NCBI GenBank assembly: GCA_963556495.2 | Contig: OY747716.1 | Location: 17,000,540 to 17,064,539, forward strand | Direction: 5' to 3' | Origin: Valencia hispanica | Lineage: Eukaryota > Chordata > Actinopteri > Cyprinodontiformes > Valenciidae | DNA: 64,000 nucleotides | Shown: positions 1 through 13,356 of the stretch, piece after piece | Numbering within the stretch: the stretch's first letter is position 1 | How the letters are laid out: each line of letters begins with the position of its first letter | Notes under the pieces: generated by a model | Seen by the model: the letters and a program-made list of their open reading frames with translations, nothing else | The model's database searches: none | Told to the model about the DNA's origin: nothing | Made by a program: the position numbers and the translations under genes

Positions 1-2275
1 GGCCCGGCTCTGAGGGGCCGACTGGAAATGAACTGTGTCTGTGGCCAGGGCTAGATCCCACACTTAGATGTTTCCCTCTTGTTTTATATGTGTTCTCAGA
101 TTATCACCCCACAAACACACACACTTTAAACCTCAGCACAGATTATGCATAAACCTGACCAAATTCTTTTTTTTTTGTTTTTTTTCGCTTTCCTCCGTAT
201 CGTATCAAATCTTTCCTCGGCAATGCCAAATGATTGTCATCTTCAGATTTTCACACAATTATTTCAAAGCAAAAAAAAAAAAAAAAAAAAGTCAGAGGGA
301 TTACTGCATGGCATTTAGGGTTTAATCTCTTGAAAAGGCTGCAGATTATTTGTAGATGGACTCGCTAAAACCTTTGTCTGTAAGCAGAATCTATTCTGCA
401 GCTTCTATTAATTTTGCTTTAAAGTTTTCTCATTTTTTGATGGGCACAACAAATAATCCCAGAGTGAAGATTGAGGATTTATTTTATTTTTTTGGGCAGC
501 CTGACACCATGCCGTTAATGCTTGGATTTCTAGAAATCACCGTATCCCCCCCAGCTTTACCTCAAAAGTGCCGAAGGCCCAGTTTTTTCTGTTGCTCGGA
601 CTTCTCTCTGGATTGTTTTTGCGTTTCTTTACTACCCTGTCTGACCGGCCTTTTAATTAATAACAGCATTTTAATTTTCTCTAGTATCTCCGTAGGGATG
701 CTGGTAACAGAAAATAAAGTCCTGTGCAGGAACATCTGAGTGGATGTGTCACAGGCCGGGTTTTTTTTTTCTCTTTTTTTTTTTATGAATGCACTCTGTG
801 GATAAATAGCTGTCAATCATCTGCATACGCTTGGACTGTGGCAGTCCTTCTTCTTTATCCACAAAACTAAGCACCGCAGAGATTTATGTACCGACATTCC
901 TTTTTATTTATTCTTTTTATAGGCACACTTATCAGCATGTAGTCCCAGTACAGTATATCAGCATGTCATCAACAGTGCCAAGGGGGAAACATGAAAAACA
1001 CAGTGAGTGTAACATAATTTATGTAGCAATTACTGCTTACGCCCTCATTCGCAGCCAGGCGGCAGCTGAGGAGTCCAGTTTGGGCTTTAAAGGGGGGATA
1101 GGGGGTTGGGGAGGGGTTACCCGGAGGCTGGATGGAAAAGATGAGGGTCAGGTCATGCAGGATGATAGGGGTCCTCCCACATCTCAGTCCCTCCCACCCC
1201 CCACCTTTTCCCTACAAAGATAGGTCCCTTATTGTGTGCCATCCACAGTAAAATAAGGGAGCGTGAACTGCAGGCTGTTCAGTTTCATCGCCGTCCCTTT
1301 TAGCGCTGCCGGCAGTGACAAAGGGGGAGTCAAGTCGAGGTCAGGCAGGAGAGCGGTTTTTAACATCCACAGAGCCGTATTTGGTTGTATTATCATGTCT
1401 AAGGAGCTGCTTCCGGCAAACAGTACAAAATGGGTTCATGTATTTTTTTCTCCACTTGAATTATCTAAGCAAATCTTATTTATTTTAAAGAGGAAGCCTG
1501 GCAACTTTTTGGAATCTCTTACTGTCATGGGAATTGTTATAAATGAAAATAATGTACAACTTCTTTCATCCGGCCCCTTCTATAGAAGGTTGCATTTTGC
1601 AAATATTTTGGCTGGTTTACACTAAGTCAGGAATTAGCTGGTTTCTGGTATGAAGCTATATCGAGGTTTTTGAAGTTATTTTAAACTCTCATGTGTAAAC
1701 CGGGTATTTTAAATGCGCATGTTTTGAGACTGTGGCGGAAATATTCAGACATGTTTACAGCCAACCAATACCTTCATATGAATTTTAAAACAGACCTGCA
1801 AGCATTCTTGGGTACAGGAGTAAAGGTATTTCAATTCATATTGTGAATGGTTGAGGTTATAAAACCATGAAAAAAAGGTATTTTGTTCTTTAAAAGTGGT
1901 ATAAAAGTCCTTCTGATGTAATGCCAGGGAAAGCTCTTGTAGTCTTGTATTATTTTAGCACTTTTTTTAAAATTAGGCATAGCATGTATGTTAAGCAGCG
2001 GCGTGCAGGCTTGCGACCTCAGCCTATAGCCTAGCTTATTAACCAGCTATGTTATTAATTAGCTTGTTATAGCAATAAAGAGCAGAGGCGGCAAAAATTA
2101 TATTATTCTTAAGAGTAAGCATCCAAAACTAGCACTAAAATCATCAGGCGTTCATTCTTCAATTCTGTTTCAATAAAATTAAAACTATAATTATTAAAGC
2201 AGCAATAATCAGAGTTATCCTAGTTAAGCAGTAGTGCTTTTCTGTTTTAAATATTGGATCATGTCGTGTGGTGTA
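1..2275. other. unassigned noncoding DNA with homopolymer tracts
   Basis: No gene is recognised. The stretch is AT-rich with a 20-base A run at 271-290 and T-rich tracts near 168-185 and 762-784. About 985-1110 is a more complex sequence with few simple repeats and could be conserved regulatory DNA, but I cannot show conservation. The open frames here (longest about 130 codons) have no recognisable domain and look like chance. Confidence 0.6.
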
Positions 2276-2390
2276 AAACCATTCCAGGGTGTACACCAAC
2301 CATTGCCTAATTACGGTTTGACTTAGGCAACCCCCCCCCCCCCCCCCCAGTGACCCTGATAGGATACCTGGGTACTGACAATGGATGGGT
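2276..2390 (+). repeat. degenerate SINE/RTE-type 3' tail
   Basis: The order CCAGGGTGTACAC, a C tract (18 C at 2331-2348), GACCCTGATAGGATA, GGGTACTGACAATGGATGGG follows the 3' half of the fish tRNA-derived SINE seen more completely at 30801-31165 and in the short insertion at 14208-14317. The tRNA-like head is absent, so this is 5'-truncated or eroded. The C tract appears to have expanded from the C-rich middle of that tail. No target duplication was identified. Confidence 0.6.
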
Positions 2391-4015
2391 GTTGGGGTTT
2401 TTCTGTCATTACCATAAAATCGTGTTGTTTTTATGTAAAGTTACCACGCCGTGAGTGCCTCATATATACCGCCACATACCTAGTTATAAGGAGAAGAAAA
2501 GGGAACATAATGCAAACAGGAACCAAAATGCCTCCCTAGAAAGAAAAAAAAAAAGCTCTTGTTTGAGCTTAATGTGCAAATTTGCTTTTGACTTCTTAAA
2601 CCCTTCTTTTATTATTCAAATGATGCTTAAATTCTTTGTTCAATATCAATTTTTCATGTCTCGTTTTTGCGTCTTGCACCTCGAAGCAACAGCCCGGCTT
2701 CCATTCCAGCTGCATGCACATACGTTGAGTGTCAAGCCTGTTTTTCTCCAGTCATTTTCCTCCCTGCCTCCCCTCTGTCATTTGTCAAATTGTGGGAGAG
2801 AAAGAAAAAACAAAACAACAAAACAATATTTCAATAGAAATGCTGTAATCGCTACAACAATTTTTAAGCAACAGCACAAAGCGCAATGACAAACACATGC
2901 AAATTTAGAACACTAGTCTTTGTAATGTGGAGCACAGTGAGCACATGGAGGCTGAATGATAGCAGCAATAAAAAGCTAGTAGAAAGATTTCTGGTTTTTG
3001 GAGCTGCGAGTTGCTATTTTTATTCAAACTTGTTCCGTTTTCCTGGAGTGAAACCAGCTTTAAAAGTCCCTGCAAAACATGTACACACAGCAGCATTACA
3101 ATATCAGCATAGGCCCATGCAGAGTGCATCAAGGCACATGCATGTAAAGCTTCGTGCAGGTTACCTGCACCACCGGTTTTACTAATGTAGGTTCAATCAC
3201 AGCAGGGATGGAAGTGGGGCGGTGCTGCTTCCGTGTCGGGATGCCCCAATGTCGCAGCGAGTGTCGAGAGAGGACAGTGGGGAAGATATACCTTGCAGAT
3301 GTCAGCTCCAGCGCCAGTTTTTTTTTGTTTTTTTTAAGCCCCCAGAAACACCTCTGTCACTGTTGTTTGTGCTGGTGTTGATAATGGCATTAGGAGCTGT
3401 GGCGGGAACACCGCTGGTATTTATGAGGTTAATGAAGGTCGGTGCCGGCGGAAACGGCGCTGCGCAACGCTGTGTGCACTCGCATGGCTTTGTGAATTTA
3501 CAGGCGTTTTCTGATTAAGGGTAGCGGCGGGGAGGTCGGAGCGCTTAGGACGCCGCGTCCTCCAAGTGACCGTGCATTCAGCTGACGGGGGAATAAAGTA
3601 AAATAAAAAAAAGAGGTTAGTACTCCTGACTGTGGTCTCATGAGGACAGCAGATAAAATGACCAAAGAAAAGAAACAGCACAACTTGGGAACATTTACAT
3701 AATTAGTAATTATCCTGTAATAGTCCCTCCTGGCTTTATGGAGCTCAGCGGTGGAAAAAAAAAGTTCAGAAGCAACAAATAAACTTCAGGAGAAAATGAC
3801 TCATTGATGCAAACGTTTGGACTCCTAGTGGGCCGCCTTGGTCACGTTTGCTAAGAATAAAACAAAAAGCGTCTAAGGAACAGATGCAGATCTAAAAAAA
3901 AATGTTTTTAAAAAATCAAAAGGTGACACTTAAGTTAATTAGTCTGTTGTTTTCATGACTCCCACAGTTGTAAAGATAACGGTATTACTCACATTGCAAA
4001 CAACTTGTTGCGCCT
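2391..4015. other. unassigned noncoding DNA
   Basis: No gene or clear transposon is recognised. About 3490-3720 is a GC-richer block followed by an AT-rich block containing TAATTAGTAATTA, a homeodomain-type core. This composition is common in vertebrate conserved noncoding elements, but conservation is not shown here. Confidence 0.5.
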
Positions 4016-4029
4016 GTTGCCATGGCAAC
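4016..4029. promoter_or_regulatory. palindromic RFX X-box motif
   Basis: The bases read GTTGCCATGGCAAC, a perfect 14-bp palindrome. This is the full two-half-site form of the X-box bound by RFX transcription factors, which regulate ciliary and other genes and also occupy distal conserved elements. No adjacent gene start is visible, so a distal enhancer or insulator role is more likely than a proximal promoter. Binding is inferred from the motif alone. Confidence 0.6.
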
Positions 4030-7000
4030 CAAACACAGACAGTTTAATCGAGTTAGTCATGTGTTACCCTCCATCAATCTGTCCACAACAGCTTTCAAAT
4101 ACAATGACTACTTTAAGGGGGAACACGTTGCTCTGGAGTGTATCAGATGCTGCCTCCGTATGGTGATTTGTTGGCGTGTCTGTGAGTGCGTACCATCCCT
4201 AAGTGTTTGTGTACGGTATGTAGGGCTGTGCAGCCGTCTGCAGAGAGCCGCCAGTCCTCATAAACACGGACCGAACGCACCGAGTCAAAAACATTATCAC
4301 TTCCTGTCTGTGTTTGTGCGTCTGCAGTCCACTAGACAAAGCGACGAGTAGGGGCCTGCGACATGAAAGATGGAGCCAAGCTGCCTGGGAGCAAGTGTCA
4401 GGTGGTTCCAAGGGGGTGTTGGATGTGAACGGCGCAGCGGGTTGTTGCTGTTGGAAACACGGCTCTGAAACATCTCAGAGCGCACACAAAGGAGCAGCTT
4501 GAAAATGAGCCTTTTTGGAAAGTAAAGTTTGTAGTCTGTAAATCTGCAGACAGTATTTTCAAGTCAAAACAGCAGGTTCAAATCTTTTTTTTCTTTTTTA
4601 CTTTCTTTCACATAGTTGCTTTTAACATTTGAACCTATTTAGAAACGCAGCTGTTTTTTGTAATTCAGCAGTTGTGCAGGTATGTATGGATCCAGTAAGA
4701 GATGTTCACAATGTGAAAAATCTGAACAAAAGTAAGATGGTTTTGGGCAATATAACAGTTCAAAAAATTGATGTACCTTAATACTAAAAAACAGTCGGAT
4801 GCAAGAGGTCTTCAAAAGGTTGTTGACAAGACACGGCCAAAAAGAAAATGGAAGTTATTAAGGGGATCATTTTCTTTCATCATGTGGTCATAACACCTCA
4901 ATGTCTTTCATACTATAGAAGTCTTCATTTTTAGTCATAACTACACTAATCCACATTTAAATACAATGTTATTTCATGTTTGGTTATTTTGGACATCCCA
5001 AAAAAAATTTTACTAAGAATTTATTCAATAACAATGCACCATAATCTATCAAAACATTTAAAGGAACAAAGCAGTATAAGAATATGTAAATATGTAAATT
5101 CAATTGACATATTTGAAAAGAGATGGGACGGAGTGCAAACCTATGTTGCATGTTGCATCTCTCATGTGAAAAAAAACCTCACACCATATGAAATGCTAGC
5201 TAATATATCAATGTAGGGCCAGTAGTTGGCCCCATCATCAAAATGAAAGACATCAATATGCAGGAGAAAAACATCTGAAACTCCTCCTAAATGAAGCTTT
5301 GACTATTTTTGACAAAGCTTTTCTCTCTGTCATTAACTGTTTGATCAGTCTAGACATAGAGCCTAGTTGTGCTGTTAACTATTGCTAGCACAGAAACCAA
5401 TACACGAGGTTACAAGATTCAAAAATGGAATCATGCTAAGTCTAGATAGATACATCAAAGCTAAGTTTGTAAAAAAAAAGAAATGTCCACTTGGATTGCT
5501 CTTTAAAAATCACAGTTTTACAGTCTCCATGTGGACAGGATGTACAAACACAATAGAAAACTTGTTTTTACATATATATAGCTAGAGAATTTCTTTAAAA
5601 TATTCAATGGATTTCAGATTATCTCTGGTAGTAAATCACATGTGCACCACTGCAACTGCTTGACCCAAGAGCATCGACCCAAAAATAACATTACCTAAAC
5701 TTAGGGAACTCTATGCAAATTTTCTGTCTACGCTGATGAAGTTTCACTCACCTCAGGGTGCTGGATGCTTAAAACTAATGGCAAGACCAACTTTTCATTT
5801 ATTTGAAAAAATTAAATGGTGACATTACGACAAAGGTCAGTGTTTACACAGTGGAACACTGTGCATTCCACATTCTTGATCCCAATAAACATGAACTATC
5901 CAAACTGGGAGCACATAAAAATACTTCAACATAAATGGCAACATGGTCACTGTGAAAACAGCTTTAAATAATAATAATAATGCTAATAAAGGCAACATAA
6001 GATAAAATTTTAAATTGAAACTTGCAATGTGCTCTTAATGTATATATATGCATCAAGAGCATATATATTCTCACATTTTCAAGAGCTCCAAACAGCTAAA
6101 ACCTTGAATGCTGCGTTTAAAATAAACAGAATACATTCCTGCAACCTCTACTGGGACCTACCTAACTATTTTGAGAGTTAACACTCTAAAAACAGCAGCA
6201 GAATAAAAAAACAGAGGAATAAAAAGTAGGACAAAAGAAAAAACGATTCAATCAAATTAAAATTGTTTCAGGTTTTGAGGGTAGTTATTGGCTTAATGCT
6301 CTATATCTAGACAAGCTCTTGTATCTAATGTGAAGACTTGCCAGTAGCAGGCAAGCACCCCACACATCGCAGTGGCAAAACATTCCTCCCGTTTATGATC
6401 CTAATTAGCTCTAACTGTGCCATCATCCCTGAGTCATCATGCCTGGAGAGAGGCCAGATCGTTTGATGGTCGGCAGTTTCACTATTTCTTCAACCCTTTC
6501 CTATCTTTCTACCTCTCTAACTGCTAATCCCTCATCCTTCCTTCTTTCTCCCACTTTAGCAGGTTGCACAATGCTATTGTTGTCTCCTGGCTTGCTTGGA
6601 CATACTCACAGCACGGTAGCTGCTACCGTGAACAGGGACATATTTCATAAGCCACAAATAGCCAAAGAAGGTGTTTTGCATTTGGGCACCGAGAAGCGGG
6701 CTTTCTGTTGTTTCGCATACCGTGAGTTAGCCAGGACTCAAGCTGCCATTTGAAAAGCGCTTCGAAATGAAAAATCCCGACCACGTGCTCAGCATCTGAC
6801 AAGCTGTTGACTCCACCTGACTTAAACATTTAAACTTGCATCATGGTTCAGCCAGAGCACAGAACAAGAGCAGCGTGTGCTGTGCTGACATTGCAAAGTT
6901 AGCACTGACACTCTGCCTCATATGGAATAATGAAATTGGATGAAGCAGCTTAAACGCTCACCGTCCCTCCTCTCGCCATCAGACTCTGTGGCTATTAGAG

Positions 7001-7420
7001 ATAACATTAATGAAGGGGACTTTGGTTGAGAATAGACACGTCTTACTGCAGGGTGGGGTGGAGAGGATGGTGAAGGTGTAGGGCACTAACAGCATTTATT
7101 TCCATTAATAAGAAGTGTTTTACAAGAGGGCCTCTCTGGGGGGCTCTCTCTAGAGGTTCTGGAAAGTCCTACACCTTTTTGTTAGCAGGTGCACACGTGG
7201 AGAAGTACTGCGGCAGGGTCCATTTGTCTGAAAAACTTGTTTTAACCTTCATTTACTCAACTTGGGCAGAGGAAGACACTCAATCACAATAATCACCGCT
7301 GTCCATCTTTTGTAGATTATTAATGTGAATGAGCGCAGCAGACTAATTAGCTGTTCTTTTTAGCTGTTCAGCATGTTTTTTTCTCCTGGAGGGCTAAAGA
7401 CAGTGGTTTTAATCTGTTGT
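4030..7420. other. unassigned noncoding DNA
   Basis: No gene is recognised. There is a short AAT repeat near 5969-5983 and a small hairpin at 6030-6061 (11-base arms with one mismatch around a TA-rich loop). About 6900-7110 is a mixed-composition block, including GGCTATTAGAGATAACATTA, that resembles conserved noncoding DNA. The open frames are short and unrecognised. Confidence 0.5.
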
Positions 7421-7545
7421 ACAGTGGATATCAAAAACGTATGTACTCCCCGTTGAAATGCCAGCTTTTTGGAATCTAAATTGATATGAAATGAAAAATC
7501 ATTTAAATTCTTTTTTTTTTCACCTTTACATTTCCTGACATTCGG
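7421..7545 (+). mobile_element. Tc1/mariner-like terminal fragment
   Basis: The segment begins ACAGTGGATATCAAAAACG, followed by GTTGAAATGCC, and later has CACCTTTACATTTCC. This matches my memory of the end of a fish Tc1-like element starting CAGTGGATATAAAAAG with a downstream GTTAAAATGCC. Only one end is present and no transposase is seen. Similarity is by recall, so a repeat-library search would be decisive. Confidence 0.5.
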
Positions 7546-7799
7546 TTATTTGAAGAAAGGTCGCAAAAGATCAAAAGGATCTCATAGTTGAAAGGTATCA
7601 GTCAGGGGAAGGGTACAAAACGCAATTTGTATTTACTAGGGCTACTGGCGTAACAACTGCCAAAGATAATCAGCTGACGTGACTAAGAGAACAAACTTTC
7701 GTGAATATTTCCTAACAGTAAACCACATATGACAACATTAGCTGTGAGTGCACGGATGATCGCACGAGCTGCAGAGGTTAACTGTAACACCACCACCAA

Positions 7800-8336
7800 A
7801 AATACAAAACAAACATTAATCAAGCAAGGGCAATTACCTGTCAAGCAGAAACATTGCCAACTTGGAATCGGTTTTAAACGCTTTCAGGTCCCGTAGCTCC
7901 CTCCACCTCTCAAAGGCTACGCCAATATTTACCCTCGTTTTATCTCGGGCTGGTCAACTTCTTTCTTCTTAGCTTTTTGGTTCTCCTCGGTCATCTTCTT
8001 TTTTGTTGGCAGCGGCGGTACGGGCAGTTTCTCTTTAGCTGGCTGTTGCAGCCGGTAGCGTAGTGGAGCGAGGGGCGGGTCGCGGTGTGTGTGTGTGTGA
8101 GGAGTGATAGACAGATGTCAGACACTCCTTCAGACGCTGCTCTGGCTCTGATTGGCTGTTTTCCATCGGGCGCGGTGGATTCTTGCAAATCTCACTAGGG
8201 GCTGTAGGCGTGACCAATTGAGCTGCTTTTTTTTAACAGATTACAAATCTCATTTCCTCCTTTCAGGACATATGGACAGTTTTAGGAAATTTCACAAAAA
8301 GTTACTTTTATTCAAGTTACCTACTGCAGCTTTAAA
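7800..8336 (-). mobile_element. non-autonomous element with captured exon
   Basis: Read on the minus strand, the unit starts at 8336 with TTTAAAGCTGCAGTAGGTAA, a terminal sequence I recall from a common fish repeat. It runs through a GC-rich stretch with a short CA repeat (8086-8100) and reaches an exon-like block at 7994-7838 ending in a splice-donor-like GT. The far end is not defined; similar sequence may continue to about 7620. The minus-strand GC-rich stretch with a start codon, open frame and donor looks like a promoter plus first exon taken up by a mobile element. Confidence 0.5.
7838..7994 (-). pseudogene. broken captured exon, WRELR-type family
   Basis: On the minus strand an ATG at 7994 opens a lysine-rich frame starting MTEENQKAKKKEV that stops after about 21 codons. 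One frame shift away, the sequence continues as RVNIGVAFERWRELRDLKAF followed by KTDSKLAMFLLDR, ending at a CAG|GTAATT donor (exon end 7838). From memory, many fish proteins carry this type of segment (IG.AF.RWR.L...K.D...A.FLLD) near the start, upstream of other domains, often in repeat-linked gene models. The function of the family is not known to me. The frame shift and missing downstream exons make this copy a relic. Confidence 0.55.
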
Positions 8337-11300
8337 AGAGTGCCACTCACTGCGGTGTTATTAATATGTTTTTGAAGGCAAAGTTGGCCTTCTAAGAGGC
8401 TAAAGCAGCATGGCTGTCAAGCAGCAGAGTGCAGGCTAGCCAACCAATAGTCCCGAAAGTTAACTGGCTGGTATATCAGCTTGTTTCAAGTGTTACTTTA
8501 TTAGAAGCAGAATGGCAAGACGTGATAATACACTGCGCACATAATTATTGTCTATTTTGCTTTAGTCTTACATATGTATAAATAAAATCTTTAAAAAAAA
8601 TACTTATGTTAGCTAACCTGTAACTGAATAAATGAATGCTTAATTTTTCTAAGTGTATTTAATGAACCTTTTGTTCTGTGAAAATGGTAACAATTTTAAA
8701 TCCTTTTTTTAGCATTTGGACCTCCTTAAAATTATACAAGGATACCATAAACTGAATGGACTGGTCAAACCGGGACTGGAATATTCTACACTGAAATGTG
8801 TCAGTTGTGAAACATTTACTCTATTTATGAAAAGACCCAAAAAAAAACTTTTTTTGATTTTTAGATAGCAAACACTGTTTTTTTTTTTACTAAATCTACA
8901 TATTATCCCTCAACCTCTAAGCTGACCTATAACTCCAAACTCATCATACACAATAACAACGATAGGATTACATGTTCATAGTTGTGCTACAGCTGCAGCA
9001 AAACTTAATTGAACAACTTCATGAAATCCTCCTCCTGTACGCTGTAGTATTTGACTCACTGTTCGCCATTCTTGTTTTCTTACTGCTAACCTCGTGTGGA
9101 AGCTTTATGTCCCATGCTCCATGTTTAGCGCCACTTCCATAGCTGGTCAATAAAAATAGGGTTTTGAATGGTTCGCTGTGTTTCCGTGTGGTTGAAACCA
9201 TTTCTGGAAACAGTCCCATGTGGACATGGGCGACAACCTGTTTTAGGAAAAAATAAAACGTTGCCTAAAGAAAGCCGGACCAGTATAAGAGAAAAGTGTA
9301 GCCGTTTTGAAACTACAACTGTTGCAACCGGCCCAAATCCTTATGGAGATATCACTGAGATCCACTAGATGCAATTAAAGCATTCCTGGAGTACATGTGA
9401 AGCGTACGAAAAGAAAACATAAACAAAGTTGGACTTTTGTAACACAAGGCTATTTTCACGTTTAAGTGACTGATAACCAGAAACCATTTATTACAAACAA
9501 ATCCTATCTTGTAAAACTACTCCTAACATTACCTTCTACTGGAAGTGTCAAGCATATTCTCACAGTTTCCCTCCACGCATGCACATCTGATGATGGCTGA
9601 TTGTGGCGAGTTGAAAGTTGCATTAAATCCCTTCAAAAACTGGTTGATAGATTTGCTTAATATCAGATTAGCACATCGTGTTGAGTGGACAGATGTAAAC
9701 CTCCACCTCGTTATTCTGCCCTAACACCAGCATAAAACCACCCCTCCCCCTCTCCACACCACAGTAAATCCCTTTCTCATCCATCCATTCTATCATCCTT
9801 TCAGGTCTTTTTCTTGGAGAGGCCAACAGGCTTATCTCGCAAGTATATGAAAAGATATTTAAAAAGAAAAAATAATCATCTTTGACTGCATTAACTGCAT
9901 GGATCAGCACATCGTTTGCTGCCAGTGGTCAAGTTAGGACTTTTTATTTACCTCTGGGCTGATCCTCGCGATAAGCCAAGTCCTGTTTTTCAACTTTTTC
10001 CGCAGTCAGACGCCGTGGTGTTTGTTTTTCTCCCTGCTGCCGTGTTTTTGATTTGTACAGCTTGAAGTGCTGGAGCGTAGTAGATGTGTTTGCATTTACC
10101 CGAAACACTAAGAGTTCCAATCAGCCACCCATTGCCTCCGATAGCTCAGAGTGTATTTGGCTTCCCCCAGATAAGGCCTGAGTATACATCCAGTCGGATT
10201 CAGCTGAATTGTTTGAACACCACGCTCTGCTTTGGCAGAGGCCAGCTCGGATGGGTCGTGTCATAACGGAGAATTTCATCCTCACCCCTCGCAGTCGGCG
10301 GTGCTTCAGGGCTGGAGCTGTTTGTAAAGGGTGAAGGGTGTGTAGAACCTCTGGCTACAAATGCTGCCTTGCATAAAGGACAAATACAGGATATCTTCAG
10401 GCTGAAAGTGTCCCTGAGATGCTGGAACAGATGGACCTACATAACCACCATTCCATATTTAGAACCAAGGTAGCTGTTGGGGAGGAAAAAGAAAAACCTC
10501 CTATACAGTTTATCTACCTACTTTTCTGAACTGCCTCTGTGTTTGTTCTGCTTTCCTTATCACGCTTTTTCTCCTCTCACTGATGAGCACTGACAGCCAA
10601 CATGGCTGTGAACTTTAATTTTACCTAAATAGTGAGCTTATTCCGATGAGTCACTTAGATAGAGTAGATTAAATTTCCTGAAAGATTACATTTGCACTCT
10701 CCAATTATACCTGCAAAAACAGATGAGAATGATTGTGAAATAGACTGGAACAAGAAGATATTTAGATGATGAGTCGGCTTACGTTTATTTTCTTTTGCAG
10801 ATTTAAATCGTTCTGGCATTTCTTTGGGTTATTATCGGGTGGTATTTTTTGGTTAAGAGGATGAAATTAAAGTAGGTACTATTTAATTCTGAATCGTAGT
10901 TGAATATGTGTGTGTGTGGGGGGGGGGGGCCTTTCTGTCTATGTTGCTATATGCAGGGACTGATATAAAAATCTCACAGTACGATAACCTTGAGAAAAAA
11001 TGCAGTGGTTTCATAATAATAACAACACACATATATAAAAGAAACATGCATGGCATTATCTAATTTCTTTCAATTACTCTATTAAAAGCAGTGGGCTTAG
11101 TTTCTACACTATGACTGGAAATATGGCCTCGTCACGAAAATCACGGACAGACAATCACATAGATGTGTGCTATAAGTCTGAGAAGTATTTTATTTAATGT
11201 AATTCTTTCAGCCTGGTGTCTGGCAGCAGGCAGCAAAAAGGGGTAGAGAGGCATGGTGCGTTATTCTACATCCCATGAAATTTTTATGTTTTAAACTGTT

Positions 11301-12526
11301 GGAACTGTGGAACTGAAAATTATACAGCTTTTATATGGTTTGCCTTGGTCAACCTTCATACCAGTAACAAGCCCATGTCTATGTAGCAATCATCTCACGA
11401 TTTGTTTACTCATACCCAGATGTTAGTTTGGAAAGGAACGTGTCATATCAATATGTTTTTCTATACACACTTGACTAAGATGTTTTTCATAAGTTAAAAT
11501 GTTAGCCCCACCTACATAGGATTAACTCCTTGTTGCAACTTAATCTGGTGTATGGTCATTTTGCTGCATTTTACTCTCCCTCTAAACAGTCAAAAAATAA
11601 AGGTTACAAAAACCTTTGAACGTAATGCTATTGTCTCATTACCCATCAAAATGTAATTCTATCTCAGTTGCATCCTTCCAACTTTATTATTTTCATTTAT
11701 GTTTCCATTTCAGATTTATGAATTTTGTAAGAATAAACTGATTTTAGTCTCCAAAATAAACAGAATTTAACAAATAGAACTGGAATAACAATTATTTTGG
11801 GGTAGATTTAAAACGATATTTCTGATTGTAGTTAACCAAAGTATTCAGCTTCTTTATGTTGTCAATTGCTTATCTGGTTTGTCCACGTGCTACATAGAAT
11901 AAAAAATATGATTGGATTTGTGAGTAAGGTGTACAAAAAGTCATTTCTGAAAGCTAACACTCAGTTTTTCCGGTTGGTTTCTGTACATTTAGCTGGACAA
12001 AACCCTCGGTCTCACTAACATTTCATTTGACAGACTTTTAATTTGTAGGAACTTCTCAGTAATATTTTACCTGTTTTTTTAAAACCATACATTTTTAAAA
12101 TCTTGACAAAAAAAATCTCAAATAAGATTTTGTACATGCTAATGAAAAAACACACCCACTTAACTTCCAGTTACATTTGCAAAAGGTATAGTTTAGAAAG
12201 GGATAAACATAAAATCCTCCAGAACACCAAATACAGAAAACCAAACCAATCATGTGTTGTATTCTTCTAGAGTTACCTGCTTCTGCAGCGTCAGTGAAGC
12301 TAATGTAAAGTTTTGCTGCAGAAAACTTAGCATGCCCTGTTGGTTTGCTGCAGAGCGGGAGAGTGGCAACACGGTTTAATGATAATAGCTCTGACGATTG
12401 CAGAGATAATCCTCCTGCTATTCCTGCTGACTGCGGAGAGCCTGGGCTTTGTTCTCCACTCCACCTATTAGCGGGATGGAAGTTCATTTTAATTTGAATG
12501 GACCATCAGTGGGATAAGAGGGTGCT

Positions 12527-12571
<45 letters not shown>

Positions 12572-13356
12572 ACTTGTGTGGAAGAGAAACTGAGCATGGA
12601 ACACTCAAACGTTTGCAGGGACATGCCTGTATGTACACACTGTGATGCTAAACAGATAGACAACCACAGAGAAGTGGCTGCAGGTTGAGTGTGGCCACCT
12701 CTCCGGGATGCAGGTGCTCTAATCTTTTTGGCAACTGTTTCAGCAAAGATTCTCCTCTCAGGCAGCCCCAGCTGAGACTCAAAACAGTAAGATGGTCAAC
12801 AATGAGCCCAGACTACAGAGACAACCAATAACAAATTATGGGAATGGTTTTACTTTTTTAAAGAGCATCGTTAAAGGATGTAAAGCAAAGACTTCACACA
12901 GCAAAGGTTGAACATTGTCTGCATTGAATTAAATAGATTGAAAAAGTGTTGAGAATCGTGAAAAACGCTTGTTTCGTGTCATGTGGACTAATTCTTTGAA
13001 GATTTTTTTTAATCGATGGTATTTATAACGGTATGATGTGCCAGTACTGATTATTGCAATTTCGGATTTCTCTTTAAGAACTATACCTTAAAGAAAATAC
13101 AAAAACAGCAAAAAAATGTGTACTCCCATCAGCCTTCCTAGTACCTGCTGAAAGTCTTGCTCTTTTTCGCTTAAACGCAGCCTTAGTGAACCACAGAAAG
13201 AAAAAAAGAAAATAGTTTCTAGGGATGCACGATATATCTGCATTAACATCAGTATCAGCCATTGTAATTTTTTTTTACGTATATAGGTGTATGTATTTTA
13301 GGAAGGACAAGGGAGGGAGTTAGCTATGTAGTATTTGTTTGTGCATCTGACAGTAG
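8337..13356. other. unassigned noncoding DNA with simple repeats
   Basis: No gene is recognised in about 5 kb. A run of 12 G follows a short GT repeat at 10910-10929, and a 38-base TG microsatellite sits at 12531-12568. About 9960-10130 is GC-richer. The longest open frame (minus 12095-12487, 130 codons) shows no domain, repeat or codon pattern that I can recognise. Confidence 0.5.
12531..12568. repeat. (TG)19 microsatellite
   Basis: An uninterrupted TG dinucleotide run of 38 bases, likely length-polymorphic between individuals. Confidence 0.95.

Noticed and set aside
831..1223. 130-codon plus frame
   Set aside because: Proline- and glycine-rich end comes from C- and G-rich tracts; no domain or homologue recognised.
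2331..2348. C run considered as a polypurine tract (minus strand)
   Set aside because: It lies within a recognisable SINE tail and has no LTR next to it.
6030..6061. Short hairpin with a TA-rich loop, considered as a microRNA precursor
   Set aside because: The stem is only 11 bp with a mismatch; precursors need about 22 bp or more.
12095..12487. 130-codon minus frame
   Set aside because: No domain, no repeats, and the translation looks like random noncoding DNA.
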